From Sporosarcina sp. Marseille-Q4063 (GTDB lineage Bacteria > Bacillota > Bacilli > Bacillales_A > Planococcaceae): DNA of 64,000 nucleotides. How positions within the stretch are numbered: the first letter of the stretch is position 1; each line of letters begins with the position of its first letter. This document shows, piece after piece, positions 27,802 to 36,443 of this stretch. A program made the translations under genes and the position numbers. The DNA lies in NCBI RefSeq assembly GCF_018309085.1, contig NZ_CP070502.1, positions 3,839,001-3,903,000 of the forward strand. The letters are read 5' to 3'. A model generated the notes under the pieces. The model saw only the letters and a program-made list of their open reading frames with translations. It searched no databases and was not told where the DNA came from.

Positions 27802-27830
27802 TTGACATGCGATTTTTACAAAGATACAAT
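27802..27830 (+). promoter_or_regulatory. Sigma-A promoter of rny
   Basis: TTGACA (27802-27807), 17-nt spacer, TACAAT (27825-27830), about 107 nt before rny. Otherwise I see nothing in the stretch 27690-27937. Confidence 0.8.
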
Positions 27831-27937
27831 TAGAACTGTATACCTTATACCCCAAAAGATTAATTTAGGCAGTATGTTGTACGTTGATATACGAGCCGAC
27901 TGAAAATGAAAAGAATAGCAATTAGGAGGTGACCAGG

Positions 27938-29497
27938 ATGTTAGTAGAAATAATCATCTCCGCTTTGCTCGGTTTCATCGTCGGTGCTCTTGTTATCTAT
28001 TTTGTTAATCGAAAAGTGAATGAATCAAAAGTGACAGGTGCCAAACACTCGGCAGAAACAATTGTCGAGGAGGCCAAGCGTGAAGCGGAGGCTTTGAAAA
28101 GAGAGGCACTACTGGAAGCGAAAGATGAAACTCACAAACTGAGAATTGAAGCGGAAGCTGAAATCCGCGAACGACGGTCAGAATTGCAAAAACAAGAAAA
28201 TCGTCATTTGCAGCGGGAGGAACATCTCGACCGTAAAGATAATGCTCTCAACAAAAGAGAAGCGGGTCTGGAGCGCAAAGAAGAAGCGCTTACCGGAAGA
28301 CAACAGCATATTGAACAGATGGAACGCAAGGCGGAAGAACTAGTGACCGTTCAACAAACGGAACTTGAAAGAATATCATCACTAACGCGAGAAGAAGCGA
28401 AACAAGTGATTCTCACGGAAGTCGAAAAAGAACTCGCAACGGATATTGCCGTTATGACAAAAGAGTCGGAGTTGCAAGCAAAAGAAGAATCAGACAAAAA
28501 AGCACGTGAAATTCTTTCCATCGCATTGCAACGTTTCGCAGCAGATCATGTTGCCGAAACAACAGTATCCGTAGTAAACTTGCCGAACGATGAAATGAAA
28601 GGCCGAATAATTGGTCGAGAAGGACGTAACATCCGGACGCTTGAAACACTTACAGGAATCGATCTTATCATTGATGATACACCGGAAGCAGTCGTCTTAT
28701 CAGGATTCGATCCAGTTCGTCGGGAAACTGCTCGCCTCGCACTCGAAAAACTTGTGCAAGATGGACGAATTCATCCAGCGCGTATTGAAGAAATGGTTGA
28801 CAAGTCAAGACGTGAAGTGGATGAACTCATTCGTGAAACAGGAGAGCAAACATCATTTGACATCGGCGTACACAATCTTCACCCAGATCTCATTAAGATT
28901 CTCGGAAGACTGCGCTTTAGAACAAGCTATGGACAAAACGTCCTCAAGCATTCAACGGAAGTTGCATACCTAACAGGACTTTTAGCAGCAGAACTTGGAG
29001 AAGATGTAACACTTGCAAGACGTGCGGGACTCCTTCATGATATTGGAAAAGCAATCGACCATGAAGTTGAAGGAAGCCATGTCGAAATTGGCGTGGAACT
29101 AGCAACGAAATATAAAGAACATCCGGTTGTCATTAACAGTATTGCATCTCATCACGGAGATACAGAAGCGACATCGGTTATCGCGGTACTTGTTGCAGCT
29201 GCAGATGCTTTATCTGCAGCCAGACCAGGTGCCCGTAGCGAAACACTCGAAAATTACATTCGACGTTTGCAAAAACTCGAAGAAATTTCGGAATCATACG
29301 AAGGCGTGGAAAAATCATTTGCCATCCAAGCAGGTCGTGAAGTTCGGATTATCGTTCGTCCAGATCAGATTGATGACATTACAGCACATCGTCTCGCTAG
29401 GGATATTCGAAAAAGAATTGAAGAAGAACTTGATTATCCGGGTCATATAAAGGTAACAGTCATTCGTGAAACGCGAGCGGTTGACTACGCAAAATGA
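27938..29497 (+). CDS. rny: Ribonuclease Y
   Basis: Membrane-anchored endoribonuclease that starts decay of many mRNAs in Firmicutes. 519 aa. N-terminal membrane helix ([19 protein letters not shown]), a long Lys/Glu-rich coiled coil to about residue 200, a KH RNA-binding domain ([15 protein letters not shown], about residue 222) and a C-terminal HD hydrolase domain ([13 protein letters not shown], about residue 365). ATG 27938 lies 6 nt after AGGAGGTG; the upstream in-frame GTG (27929) is inside that site. ymdB follows as in B. subtilis; pbpX is absent between recA and rny. Confidence 0.97.
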   Translation: MLVEIIISALLGFIVGALVIYFVNRKVNESKVTGAKHSAETIVEEAKREAEALKREALLEAKDETHKLRIEAEAEIRERRSELQKQENRHLQREEHLDRKDNALNKREAGLERKEEALTGRQQHIEQMERKAEELVTVQQTELERISSLTREEAKQVILTEVEKELATDIAVMTKESELQAKEESDKKAREILSIALQRFAADHVAETTVSVVNLPNDEMKGRIIGREGRNIRTLETLTGIDLIIDDTPEAVVLSGFDPVRRETARLALEKLVQDGRIHPARIEEMVDKSRREVDELIRETGEQTSFDIGVHNLHPDLIKILGRLRFRTSYGQNVLKHSTEVAYLTGLLAAELGEDVTLARRAGLLHDIGKAIDHEVEGSHVEIGVELATKYKEHPVVINSIASHHGDTEATSVIAVLVAAADALSAARPGARSETLENYIRRLQKLEEISESYEGVEKSFAIQAGREVRIIVRPDQIDDITAHRLARDIRKRIEEELDYPGHIKVTVIRETRAVDYAK

Positions 29498-29502
29498 TGA
29501 TA

Positions 29503-29540
29503 AAAAGGCTTCCGGGAATTAAAGTCCGGAAGCCTTTTTT
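29503..29540 (+). terminator. Intrinsic terminator after rny
   Basis: Stem AAAAGGCTTCCGG / CCGGAAGCCTTTT with an A-rich loop and a T6 tract. Confidence 0.92.
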
Positions 29541-29573
29541 CATTTGAGATAAACAAAAGAAAGAGGTCTTTTA

Positions 29574-30371
29574 ATGAAAATCGTATTTATTGGTGATATT
29601 GTCGGCTCGTTAGGAAGAGACATGGTGTACCGCTATTTACCGCGTCTAAAACGGAAATACAATCCAGACGTCATCATTGCGAACGGAGAAAACGCAGCAG
29701 CTGGTAGAGGGATTACGAAGGTTATTTTTGATGATATGCTGCGTGCTGGCGTCGACGTTGTAACGATGGGGAACCATACTTGGGATCAAAAAGAAATTTA
29801 TGATTTCATTGATGAAACGGATTATTTAATTCGCCCGGCAAACTTTTCGGACGAGGCACCGGGTCGCGGAATGACGACCATTTCACGAAACGGAGTCACA
29901 TTATCCGTAATTAATTTGCACGGAAGAACATTTTTGCCGCCCCATGGGGACCCGTTTGCAAAAATTGATGAACTTCTTGATGAAGCACATGAAATTTCAC
30001 CGCTTGTTTTTGTCGATTTTCACGCGGAAGCAACGAGCGAAAAAATTGCAATGGGTTGGCATCTTGACGGCAGGGCGTCAGCTGTTGTAGGAACGCACAC
30101 GCATGTCCAGACAGCCGATGAACGAATTCTTCCTGAAGGAACAGCCTACCTGACAGATGCGGGCATGACGGGACCGTACGATGAAATCCTCGGAATGAAA
30201 AAAGAAGATGTCATTTACCGTTTTCAAACAAATATGCCGGTACGATTCGAAGTTCCTAAAAATGGGCGTGTCCAATTAAACGGTTTATACGTTGAATTGG
30301 ATGATAAAACCGGGAAGGCCATTCATGTTGAACGAATTATGATTAACGACGATAAACCATTTGAAAGTTAA
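29574..30371 (+). CDS. ymdB: YmdB metallophosphodiesterase
   Basis: 265 aa cytosolic phosphodiesterase that hydrolyses 2',3'-cAMP in B. subtilis and affects biofilm versus motility decisions. Dinuclear metal ligands are visible: FIGDIVGSLGR at the N-terminus, NGENAAAGRGIT, MGNHTWD, DFHAEATSEK and VGTHTHVQTAD. Full family length with no missing motif. Conserved position between rny and spoVS. Confidence 0.95.
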   Translation: MKIVFIGDIVGSLGRDMVYRYLPRLKRKYNPDVIIANGENAAAGRGITKVIFDDMLRAGVDVVTMGNHTWDQKEIYDFIDETDYLIRPANFSDEAPGRGMTTISRNGVTLSVINLHGRTFLPPHGDPFAKIDELLDEAHEISPLVFVDFHAEATSEKIAMGWHLDGRASAVVGTHTHVQTADERILPEGTAYLTDAGMTGPYDEILGMKKEDVIYRFQTNMPVRFEVPKNGRVQLNGLYVELDDKTGKAIHVERIMINDDKPFES

Positions 30372-30454
30372 GTTGAGTCTAAACGAATCCTTTTTCTCAT
30401 AGTATGGGCTATGGACGTATCCGTTCCATAGACATCGGAAAACAAGGAGGAATA

Positions 30455-30748
30455 ATGGTGAACCCATTGAAAGTCTCATCTCGCTCGAATCCAAATTCAG
30501 TTGCTGGTGCGCTCGTCGCAGTCATCCGAGAACAAGGGTATGCTGAAATGCAAGCTGTAGGAGCGGGTGCACTTAATCAAGCAGTAAAAGCAATTGCGAT
30601 TGCACGGGGGTTTGTCGCGCCAAGTGGATCTGATCTTACTTGTGCGCCAGCATTCACCGATATCGTGATTAATGGTGAGGGACGGACGGCTTTGAAATTG
30701 CTCGTCGAAAAGCGAACACGTGGGGCAACCCAAAACGATATGCAATAA
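30455..30748 (+). CDS. spoVS: Stage V sporulation protein S
   Basis: Small Alba-fold-like protein, needed for correct stage V progression and septation in B. subtilis. 97 aa from ATG 30455 (or 96 from GTG 30458, which has better spacing from AAGGAGG). Conserved core LKVSSRSNPNSVAGALVAV, AVGAGALNQAVKAIAIARG and FVAPSGSDL. The C-terminus has an extra RTRGATQNDMQ tail beyond the usual end at the LLVEKR block. A small hairpin (CTATGGA / TCCATAG, 30409-30431) lies in its leader. Confidence 0.95.
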   Translation: MVNPLKVSSRSNPNSVAGALVAVIREQGYAEMQAVGAGALNQAVKAIAIARGFVAPSGSDLTCAPAFTDIVINGEGRTALKLLVEKRTRGATQNDMQ

Positions 30749-30750
30749 TG

Positions 30751-30786
30751 AAAAACTACGGGGATGATTAAATCTCCGTAGTTTTT
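30751..30786 (+). terminator. Intrinsic terminator after spoVS
   Basis: Stem AAAAACTACGG...GAT / ATC...CCGTAGTTTTT with T tract. Confidence 0.88.
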
Positions 30787-30850
30787 AATTGCTCAGGAAA
30801 CTATAAAATTACTGACTGTAGATATCTTCTAACTTAGAGATTTCGCGTCT

Positions 30851-30958
30851 AGCTCCAGGCGCCAGCCCCTCGGGTCATAAGCAATCGAGCTATGTGGCAA
30901 AGAGCACCACGTCGCTCGATTGCTTATGCCTGTCGGGGCTAGACGGGCGCCTTGTGCT
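30851..30958. repeat. Intergenic long hairpin element, copy 1
   Basis: Arms AGCTCCAGGCGCC...AGCCCCTCGGG and its near-complement ...CGGGGCTAGACGGGCGCC...GCT enclose a perfect 15-bp stem (30876-30890 with 30914-30928) and an apical GTGG/CCAC stem. A second element with the same outer arms but a different core lies at 51598-51728. No ORF; probably a dispersed palindromic (REP/MITE-like) element. Confidence 0.85.
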
Positions 30959-31012
30959 TTTGTTCTAAACTGTGACAAACAATCGACAAAATGCCAACAA
31001 TTAATCCTCTCC

Positions 31013-31042
31013 TTGTACACTCGGGTCCAAGTTAAGTATAAT
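31013..31042 (+). promoter_or_regulatory. Sigma-A promoter of miaB
   Basis: TTGTAC (31013-31018), 18-nt spacer, TATAAT (31037-31042), 54 nt before miaB and just after the hairpin element. Confidence 0.65.
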
Positions 31043-31095
31043 AAGATACGTATGAAATCGTTCCCGAGAAACTGTCGGAAAGGGGATTCAAAATT

Positions 31096-32646
31096 ATGAA
31101 TGAAGAACAGCGCATAAGTGCCGGGCAGATAAAGTCAGGCTTAGTAAATAAAGATGAAAAGACTGAGAAAGATTACAGTCAATATTTCCAAACAGTCTAT
31201 AAACAACCCAATTTGAAAAAAGCGAGAAGACGTGGCGGGGAAGAAGTCGCGTATTTCGACGACTTCGAAATCGACGAACGTTTTCTCAATATGGGTAAAG
31301 GTAGAAAATTTTATATTCGTACATATGGCTGCCAAATGAACGAGCACGACACAGAAGTAATGGCGGGTATTTTCACAGCACTTGGTTATGAAGTTACAGA
31401 TACGGTTGAAGATGCGAACATCATATTGTTAAACACATGTGCCATTCGTGAAAATGCGGAAAACAAAGTGTTCGGAGAGCTCGGACATTTAAAGCCGCTT
31501 AAACAGCGCAATCCAGATATTTTGATCGGCGTTTGCGGTTGCATGTCGCAAGAAGAATCTGTCGTCAATAAAATACTTCAAACCTACGACCAAGTCGACA
31601 TGATTTTCGGCACGCATAATATTCATAGACTCCCGAACATTTTACATGAAGCCTATATGTCAAAAGAAATGGTTATCGAAGTGTGGTCTAAAGAAGGCGA
31701 CATAATTGAAAACCTTCCAAAGGTACGCCACGGTGATATTAAAGCATGGGTCAATATTATGTACGGTTGCGATAAATTTTGTACATATTGCATCGTGCCC
31801 TATACAAGAGGAAAAGAGCGTAGTCGAAGACCTGAAGATATCATTCAAGAAATCCGGCAACTTGCAGCCGGGGGCTATAAAGAAATTACACTTCTTGGGC
31901 AAAACGTGAATGCTTACGGGAAAGATTTTGATGATCTGGATTATCGTTTCGGCGATTTGATGGATGATTTACGCAAAATCGATATTCCGCGTGTCCGCTT
32001 TACGACAAGTCACCCAAGAGATTTCGATGATCATTTAATCGAAGTCCTAGCAAAAGGCGGAAACCTTGTTGAACATATTCATCTTCCAGTGCAGTCAGGT
32101 TCCACATCTATATTGAAAATTATGGGTAGAATTTATTCGCGCGAAGAATATCTCGAACTCGTTCGTAAAATAAAAGCTGCGATTCCTGATGTGTCGTTAA
32201 CGACAGATATCATCGTCGGATTCCCGAATGAGACTGATGAACAATTTGAAGAAACGATGACATTGTACAAAGAAGTCGGTTTTGAAACTGCTTATACGTA
32301 TATTTATTCGCCGCGTGATGGCACGCCTGCCGAGAAAATGGCGGATAATATTCCGATGGAAGTGAAGAAAGAAAGACTTCAACGATTAAATAAACTCGTT
32401 AACGACTATTCTTTGAAAGCCATGAAGCAATTTGAAGGGCAGCTTGTCGAAGTTCTCGTTGAAGGTGAAAGTAAACGGAATGATGAAGTCCTTTCCGGAT
32501 ACACTAGAAAGAACAAACTAGTTAACTTCAGAGCTCCAAAAGATGTAATCGGAAAACTTGTCCATGTAAAAATAACTGATGCGAAAACATGGTCGCTCGA
32601 CGGCGAATTTATCGGCGTTGCAGAAAAGAAAGAGGTCGTATTATAA
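31096..32646 (+). CDS. miaB: tRNA-2-methylthio-N6-dimethylallyladenosine synthase
   Basis: Radical-SAM methylthiotransferase that converts i6A37 to ms2i6A37 in tRNA, downstream of MiaA (also in this window). 516 aa. N-terminal cluster-binding cysteines are in [19 protein letters not shown] and GVCGCMSQ; the radical-SAM CxxxCxxC is at about residues 225-232 (CDKFCTYC); a C-terminal TRAM domain follows. An N-terminal 65-residue extension is usual in Bacillus homologues. Its stop overlaps the ricA start by one base. Confidence 0.96.
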   Translation: MNEEQRISAGQIKSGLVNKDEKTEKDYSQYFQTVYKQPNLKKARRRGGEEVAYFDDFEIDERFLNMGKGRKFYIRTYGCQMNEHDTEVMAGIFTALGYEVTDTVEDANIILLNTCAIRENAENKVFGELGHLKPLKQRNPDILIGVCGCMSQEESVVNKILQTYDQVDMIFGTHNIHRLPNILHEAYMSKEMVIEVWSKEGDIIENLPKVRHGDIKAWVNIMYGCDKFCTYCIVPYTRGKERSRRPEDIIQEIRQLAAGGYKEITLLGQNVNAYGKDFDDLDYRFGDLMDDLRKIDIPRVRFTTSHPRDFDDHLIEVLAKGGNLVEHIHLPVQSGSTSILKIMGRIYSREEYLELVRKIKAAIPDVSLTTDIIVGFPNETDEQFEETMTLYKEVGFETAYTYIYSPRDGTPAEKMADNIPMEVKKERLQRLNKLVNDYSLKAMKQFEGQLVEVLVEGESKRNDEVLSGYTRKNKLVNFRAPKDVIGKLVHVKITDAKTWSLDGEFIGVAEKKEVVL

Positions 32647-33074
32647 TGGAAAAAAAATATACTAAAGACGATATTATCGCTAAGGCGAATGAAATCGCAC
32701 TAATGATTGCCAACACGGAGGAAGTAGACTTCTTCAAACGCGCGGAAGCCCAGATCAATGAAAATCAAAAGGTCCGTGAAAACATCGCAAGCTTAAAGTC
32801 ATTGCAAAAACAAGCGGTTAATTTCCAACAGTACGGTAAAGAAAGAGCTTTGGAAATTATCGAAGGTAAAATTGATAAAATTCAAGAAGATATCGACGCG
32901 GTTCCAATCGTTCAAGAATTCAAACAATCACAAGGTGAAGTAAATGATTTACTGCAACTTGTTTCGACAACAATTGCGAACGGCGTGACGAATGAAGTAA
33001 TTAAGTCAACTGACGGAGATTTGCTTCGCGGCGAAACGGGTTCGTACGTTAAAAACACGACGTATAACAATTAA
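32646..33074 (+). CDS. ricA: RicA/YmcA, Y-complex RNA-processing factor
   Basis: 142-aa alpha-helical YlbF/YmcA-family protein. In B. subtilis RicA joins RicF and RicT in a complex that directs RNase Y maturation of mRNAs and supports competence, biofilm and sporulation. The signature VDFFKRAEAQINENQKVREN and the tail EVIKSTDGDLLRGETGS match closely. The C-terminus (VKNTTYNN) has no cysteine; the B. subtilis protein, as I recall it, has one near its end that serves the Fe-S clusters of the complex. ATG 32646 overlaps the miaB stop (TAATG). Confidence 0.93.
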   Translation: MEKKYTKDDIIAKANEIALMIANTEEVDFFKRAEAQINENQKVRENIASLKSLQKQAVNFQQYGKERALEIIEGKIDKIQEDIDAVPIVQEFKQSQGEVNDLLQLVSTTIANGVTNEVIKSTDGDLLRGETGSYVKNTTYNN

Positions 33075-33118
33075 TTAATAATATAAATCGGCGGGATTAA
33101 TTTCCTTCCGATTTTTTC

Positions 33119-33146
33119 ACTCTCTAGGCTCCTGTCGCATAAGATA
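33119..33146 (+). promoter_or_regulatory. Possible sigma-K promoter of cotE
   Basis: CATAAGATA (33138-33146) fits the sigma-K -10 CATANNNTA, with AC at 33119-33120 17 nt upstream. It lies 29 nt before the proposed cotE start. The B. subtilis cotE gene has mother-cell sigma-E and sigma-K promoters, so the match is in character but short. Confidence 0.4.
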
Positions 33147-33174
33147 AATTGAAGCGAATGGAGGAGGAAGAGAA

Positions 33175-33747
33175 CTGAAGAATTTACGTCAAATCGTGAC
33201 GAAGGCGATCGTTGCAAAAGGGAAGGAAAGGACCGATTCAAAAGAAATTCTATGTCCGCCAAACAAGCCGACTAGTATACTTGGCTGCTGGGTTATCAAT
33301 CATACCCATCAAGCAAAAAAGTCAGGTAAATACGTTGAAGTCTCGGGTAAGTTCGATATAAATGTTTGGTATTCCCATAATAATCATTCGAAAACTTCGG
33401 TGTTTACGGAAACAATTCCATATAAAGACCGAATTCGATTACATTATCGGGATGAACCGACATCTAGAGTTGAAGAGGTTATCGTAGATGTTATACAGCA
33501 TCCAAACTGTACCGAAGCAATCATATCCGAGTGTGGAGAAAAATTCGTTATTTGTGTGGAACGTGAATTAGTCGCGGAAGTTGTGGGCGAAACAAAGATT
33601 TGCGTCACCGTCCATCCGCACACATTTGAAGAGGAGTGGCCGAACCGAGATGAATCGTCATCATCAAGTCATAGACATGGCCATGGTCACGGCGAGCATA
33701 AGCATGAACATGAACATAAAAAAGGAAAAGATTCATCACCGTTCTAA
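33175..33747 (+). CDS. cotE: Spore coat morphogenetic protein CotE, apparent CTG start
   Basis: Organises the outer spore coat in the mother cell. From CTG 33175, 190 aa. The strong site GAGGAGGAAG (33161-33170) is right for this CTG, whereas the next start (GTG 33196) is 25 nt away and would drop seven conserved residues. The resulting N-terminus (M)KNLRQIVTKAIVAKG aligns without a gap to B. subtilis CotE, MSEYREIITKAVVAKG. The core ILGCWVINH, DINVWYS and LVAEVVGETK is conserved. The C-terminus differs: instead of the long acidic tail it has a Ser/His-rich stretch with HRHGHGHGEHKHEHEH. Confidence 0.88.
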   Translation: MKNLRQIVTKAIVAKGKERTDSKEILCPPNKPTSILGCWVINHTHQAKKSGKYVEVSGKFDINVWYSHNNHSKTSVFTETIPYKDRIRLHYRDEPTSRVEEVIVDVIQHPNCTEAIISECGEKFVICVERELVAEVVGETKICVTVHPHTFEEEWPNRDESSSSSHRHGHGHGEHKHEHEHKKGKDSSPF

Positions 33748-33790
33748 GCATGCTTTCTGGTTGATAATTACGCTAAGGCGAATGAATCGA

Positions 33791-33817
33791 GTCGGGAATT
33801 ATATCCCGGCTTTTTTT
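33791..33817 (+). terminator. Intrinsic terminator after cotE
   Basis: Stem GTCGGGA / TCCCGGC (one G-T pair), short AT loop, T7 tract. Confidence 0.88.
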
Positions 33818-33879
33818 CGTATTTCATGAAACTTTGATATAATGAATAAAACATATTGTAATAGTGAGGGTACATAATA

Positions 33880-36438
33880 ATGACATCTTATACACCGATG
33901 ATCCAGCAATACTTAAAAATAAAATCAGAACATGAAGATGCCTTCTTGTTTTTCAGATTAGGCGACTTTTATGAATTGTTCTTTACAGATGCGACCGAAG
34001 CTTCGCAAATACTCGAAATCACATTAACGAGCCGAGACGCGGCCAGTGGTAACCGCATTCCAATGTGCGGTGTTCCGTACCACGCCGCAGAAGGGTATAT
34101 AGAAACGCTTGTGCGAAAAGGATACAAAGTAGCGATTTGTGAACAAACAGAAGATCCCCGAGCAACAAAAGGAATTGTTCGCCGAGAAGTCGTTCGAATT
34201 GTAACACCGGGAACAATGACAGAAGGTAAAAGCTTCGATACAAATACGAACCATTTTATTGGTTCAGCGGCTATCATCACAAACGGGAAATACGCACTCG
34301 CTTATTTAGATTTATCGACGGGTGAAGGGAAAGTTCAATACGTCGAAGGCGATGAACGCACATTGATCTCTGAAATCGATGCGCTTGGCATGAAAGAAGT
34401 GGTGGTTGCGGAAGGACTGCATATTGCATTAAGCGATAGCATGGCAAAACGAAATATTACATTATCAATAGAATATAATAAGGATTCATTAGAGCGGCAA
34501 GAAAACGTTCCGGAAGATGTAATAGAAGCTTGCGATAATCTAATTTCATACGTGAAACGGACGCAAAAGTCGTCACTAGAACATATTCGTCCATTTGATT
34601 TTATTGAAAAACAAGAAAAGCTATCCATCGACGCAAATTCAATGCGCAATTTGGAACTTGTTCAATCTATTCGCAACGGCACTAAAGAAGGGACGCTCTA
34701 CTGGCTGCTCGATGAAACGGTAACGGCTATGGGTGCGCGGAAACTGAAAATGTGGATACACCAACCGCTTGCCGAGCAAGTGAAAATCGAAACACGCCTC
34801 GATACAGTGACTGAATTAGTAGAGGATTTCTTTTTAAGCGACGACTTGAAAACAAACCTGCGCGAAGTGTATGATCTTGAAAGATTGGCGGGTCGAATTT
34901 CAATGGGCTCCGCAAACGGCAGGGACCTTGCCCAGTTACGAAATTCTTTACGACAAGTGCCGAACTTGAAAGATGCGCTTGCAAACTCCGGTAAAAAGCA
35001 TCTGACACAATTCGCGGAAAAAATCGATGTGTGTCAAGACGCAAGAGACATACTTGAAATGTCGATTGCAGAAAATCCGCCGATTACGGTAAAAGAAGGC
35101 GGCGTCATCAAGGATGGTTATAATAAAAAACTCGATACATACAGAGATGCCGCTAGAAACGGAAAAGAGTGGTTAGCGGAGCTTGAACAAGAAGAGCGTG
35201 AACGAACGGGCATAAAAAACTTGAAGATTGGGTATAATCGTGTTTTTGGGTATTTCATTGAAATTACGAAATCCAATATTCATTTGGCGGATAATGAGCG
35301 TTATGAAAGAAAGCAGACACTGGCGAATGCCGAGCGTTATATTACGCCTGAGTTGAAAGAAAAAGAAGATTTAATCTTAAATGCTGAAGCAGACGGATTA
35401 GAACTAGAATATGATTTATTCAGTTCAGTTCGGGAATCAATGAAGATGCATATCAGAGAAGTTCAACACCTGGCTTCTATATTAAGCGAGCTTGACGTTC
35501 TTTTATCATTTGCTACAGTTGCAGAAAAACAAAACTACGTGAAGCCGACTTTTCATGAAAGTAAAGGGTTAGTAATAAAAAATGGCCGTCACCCAGTCGT
35601 TGAAAAAATGATGGACCATTCGCTTTATGTACCAAATAATTGTGTATTGCCAGAAGAGGCAAATATGCTTCTCATCACAGGACCAAATATGTCCGGAAAA
35701 AGCACCTATATGCGTCAAGTTGCACTCATAGTCGTAATGGCGCAAATCGGTTGTTATGTGCCTTGCGATAGCGCGGTGCTCCCGGTTACAGACCAGATTT
35801 TTACACGAATCGGTGCCGCGGATGACCTGGCGTCGGGCCAAAGTACGTTTATGATGGAAATGATGGAATCTCAACATGCGATTGCCAATGCAACCGAAAA
35901 AAGTCTCCTTTTATTCGATGAAATCGGAAGAGGTACGTCGACGTATGACGGAATGTCTTTAGCCCAAGCCATGATGGAATATATTCATGATGAAATTGGC
36001 GCGAATACATTATTCTCGACCCACTATCATGAATTGACGATGCTAGACACTAAACTTTCAAGACTTGAAAATGTTCATGTCGCCGCTATGGAACAAGACG
36101 GCAAAGTAGTCTTTCTCCATAAGGTCATGAAAGGCGCTGCAGACAAAAGTTACGGCATTTACGTTGCCGATCTTGCGGGCTTGCCAACACCTTTACTTAC
36201 TCGGGCCAAAGAGCTGCTGAAAACCTTTGAAAATAAGGAACAAGGTACGGCTACTTCAAATGAGCCTCAACAAATGGCGTTTTTCGATATAGGCGAAGAA
36301 GAACAGAACGCATTGTCTGAAGAGAAAAAAGAAGTCCTAGCAAGTCTAGAAGAAACAGATTTACTCAATATGACACCGCTAAACGCCTTGCAGTATGTCT
36401 TTGAACTGAAAGAGAAACTCCGCTCAGCGAAAGGATGA
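33880..36438 (+). CDS. mutS: DNA mismatch repair protein MutS
   Basis: Mismatch-recognition ATPase, 852 aa. The mismatch-wedge Phe-x-Glu motif is present as GDFYELF at about residues 28-34. Connector, lever and clamp domains follow; the ATPase has Walker A GPNMSGKST at about residue 603 and Walker B LLFDEIGRGTSTYDG, then STHYHELT. ATG 33880 follows GTGAGGG; a -10 TATAAT at 33838-33843 lies just upstream with a weak -35. mutL begins 5 nt after the stop. Confidence 0.97.
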   Translation: MTSYTPMIQQYLKIKSEHEDAFLFFRLGDFYELFFTDATEASQILEITLTSRDAASGNRIPMCGVPYHAAEGYIETLVRKGYKVAICEQTEDPRATKGIVRREVVRIVTPGTMTEGKSFDTNTNHFIGSAAIITNGKYALAYLDLSTGEGKVQYVEGDERTLISEIDALGMKEVVVAEGLHIALSDSMAKRNITLSIEYNKDSLERQENVPEDVIEACDNLISYVKRTQKSSLEHIRPFDFIEKQEKLSIDANSMRNLELVQSIRNGTKEGTLYWLLDETVTAMGARKLKMWIHQPLAEQVKIETRLDTVTELVEDFFLSDDLKTNLREVYDLERLAGRISMGSANGRDLAQLRNSLRQVPNLKDALANSGKKHLTQFAEKIDVCQDARDILEMSIAENPPITVKEGGVIKDGYNKKLDTYRDAARNGKEWLAELEQEERERTGIKNLKIGYNRVFGYFIEITKSNIHLADNERYERKQTLANAERYITPELKEKEDLILNAEADGLELEYDLFSSVRESMKMHIREVQHLASILSELDVLLSFATVAEKQNYVKPTFHESKGLVIKNGRHPVVEKMMDHSLYVPNNCVLPEEANMLLITGPNMSGKSTYMRQVALIVVMAQIGCYVPCDSAVLPVTDQIFTRIGAADDLASGQSTFMMEMMESQHAIANATEKSLLLFDEIGRGTSTYDGMSLAQAMMEYIHDEIGANTLFSTHYHELTMLDTKLSRLENVHVAAMEQDGKVVFLHKVMKGAADKSYGIYVADLAGLPTPLLTRAKELLKTFENKEQGTATSNEPQQMAFFDIGEEEQNALSEEKKEVLASLEETDLLNMTPLNALQYVFELKEKLRSAKG

Positions 36439-36443
36439 ATGAC

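Noticed and set aside
26854..27805. Series of overlapping 70-91 aa open frames with IPVSRRVAP-like repeats in the recA-rny gap
   Set aside because: They are read from the 92-bp repeat in shifting frames, on both strands, without ribosome sites. The repeat length is not a multiple of three, so every frame is open by composition only.
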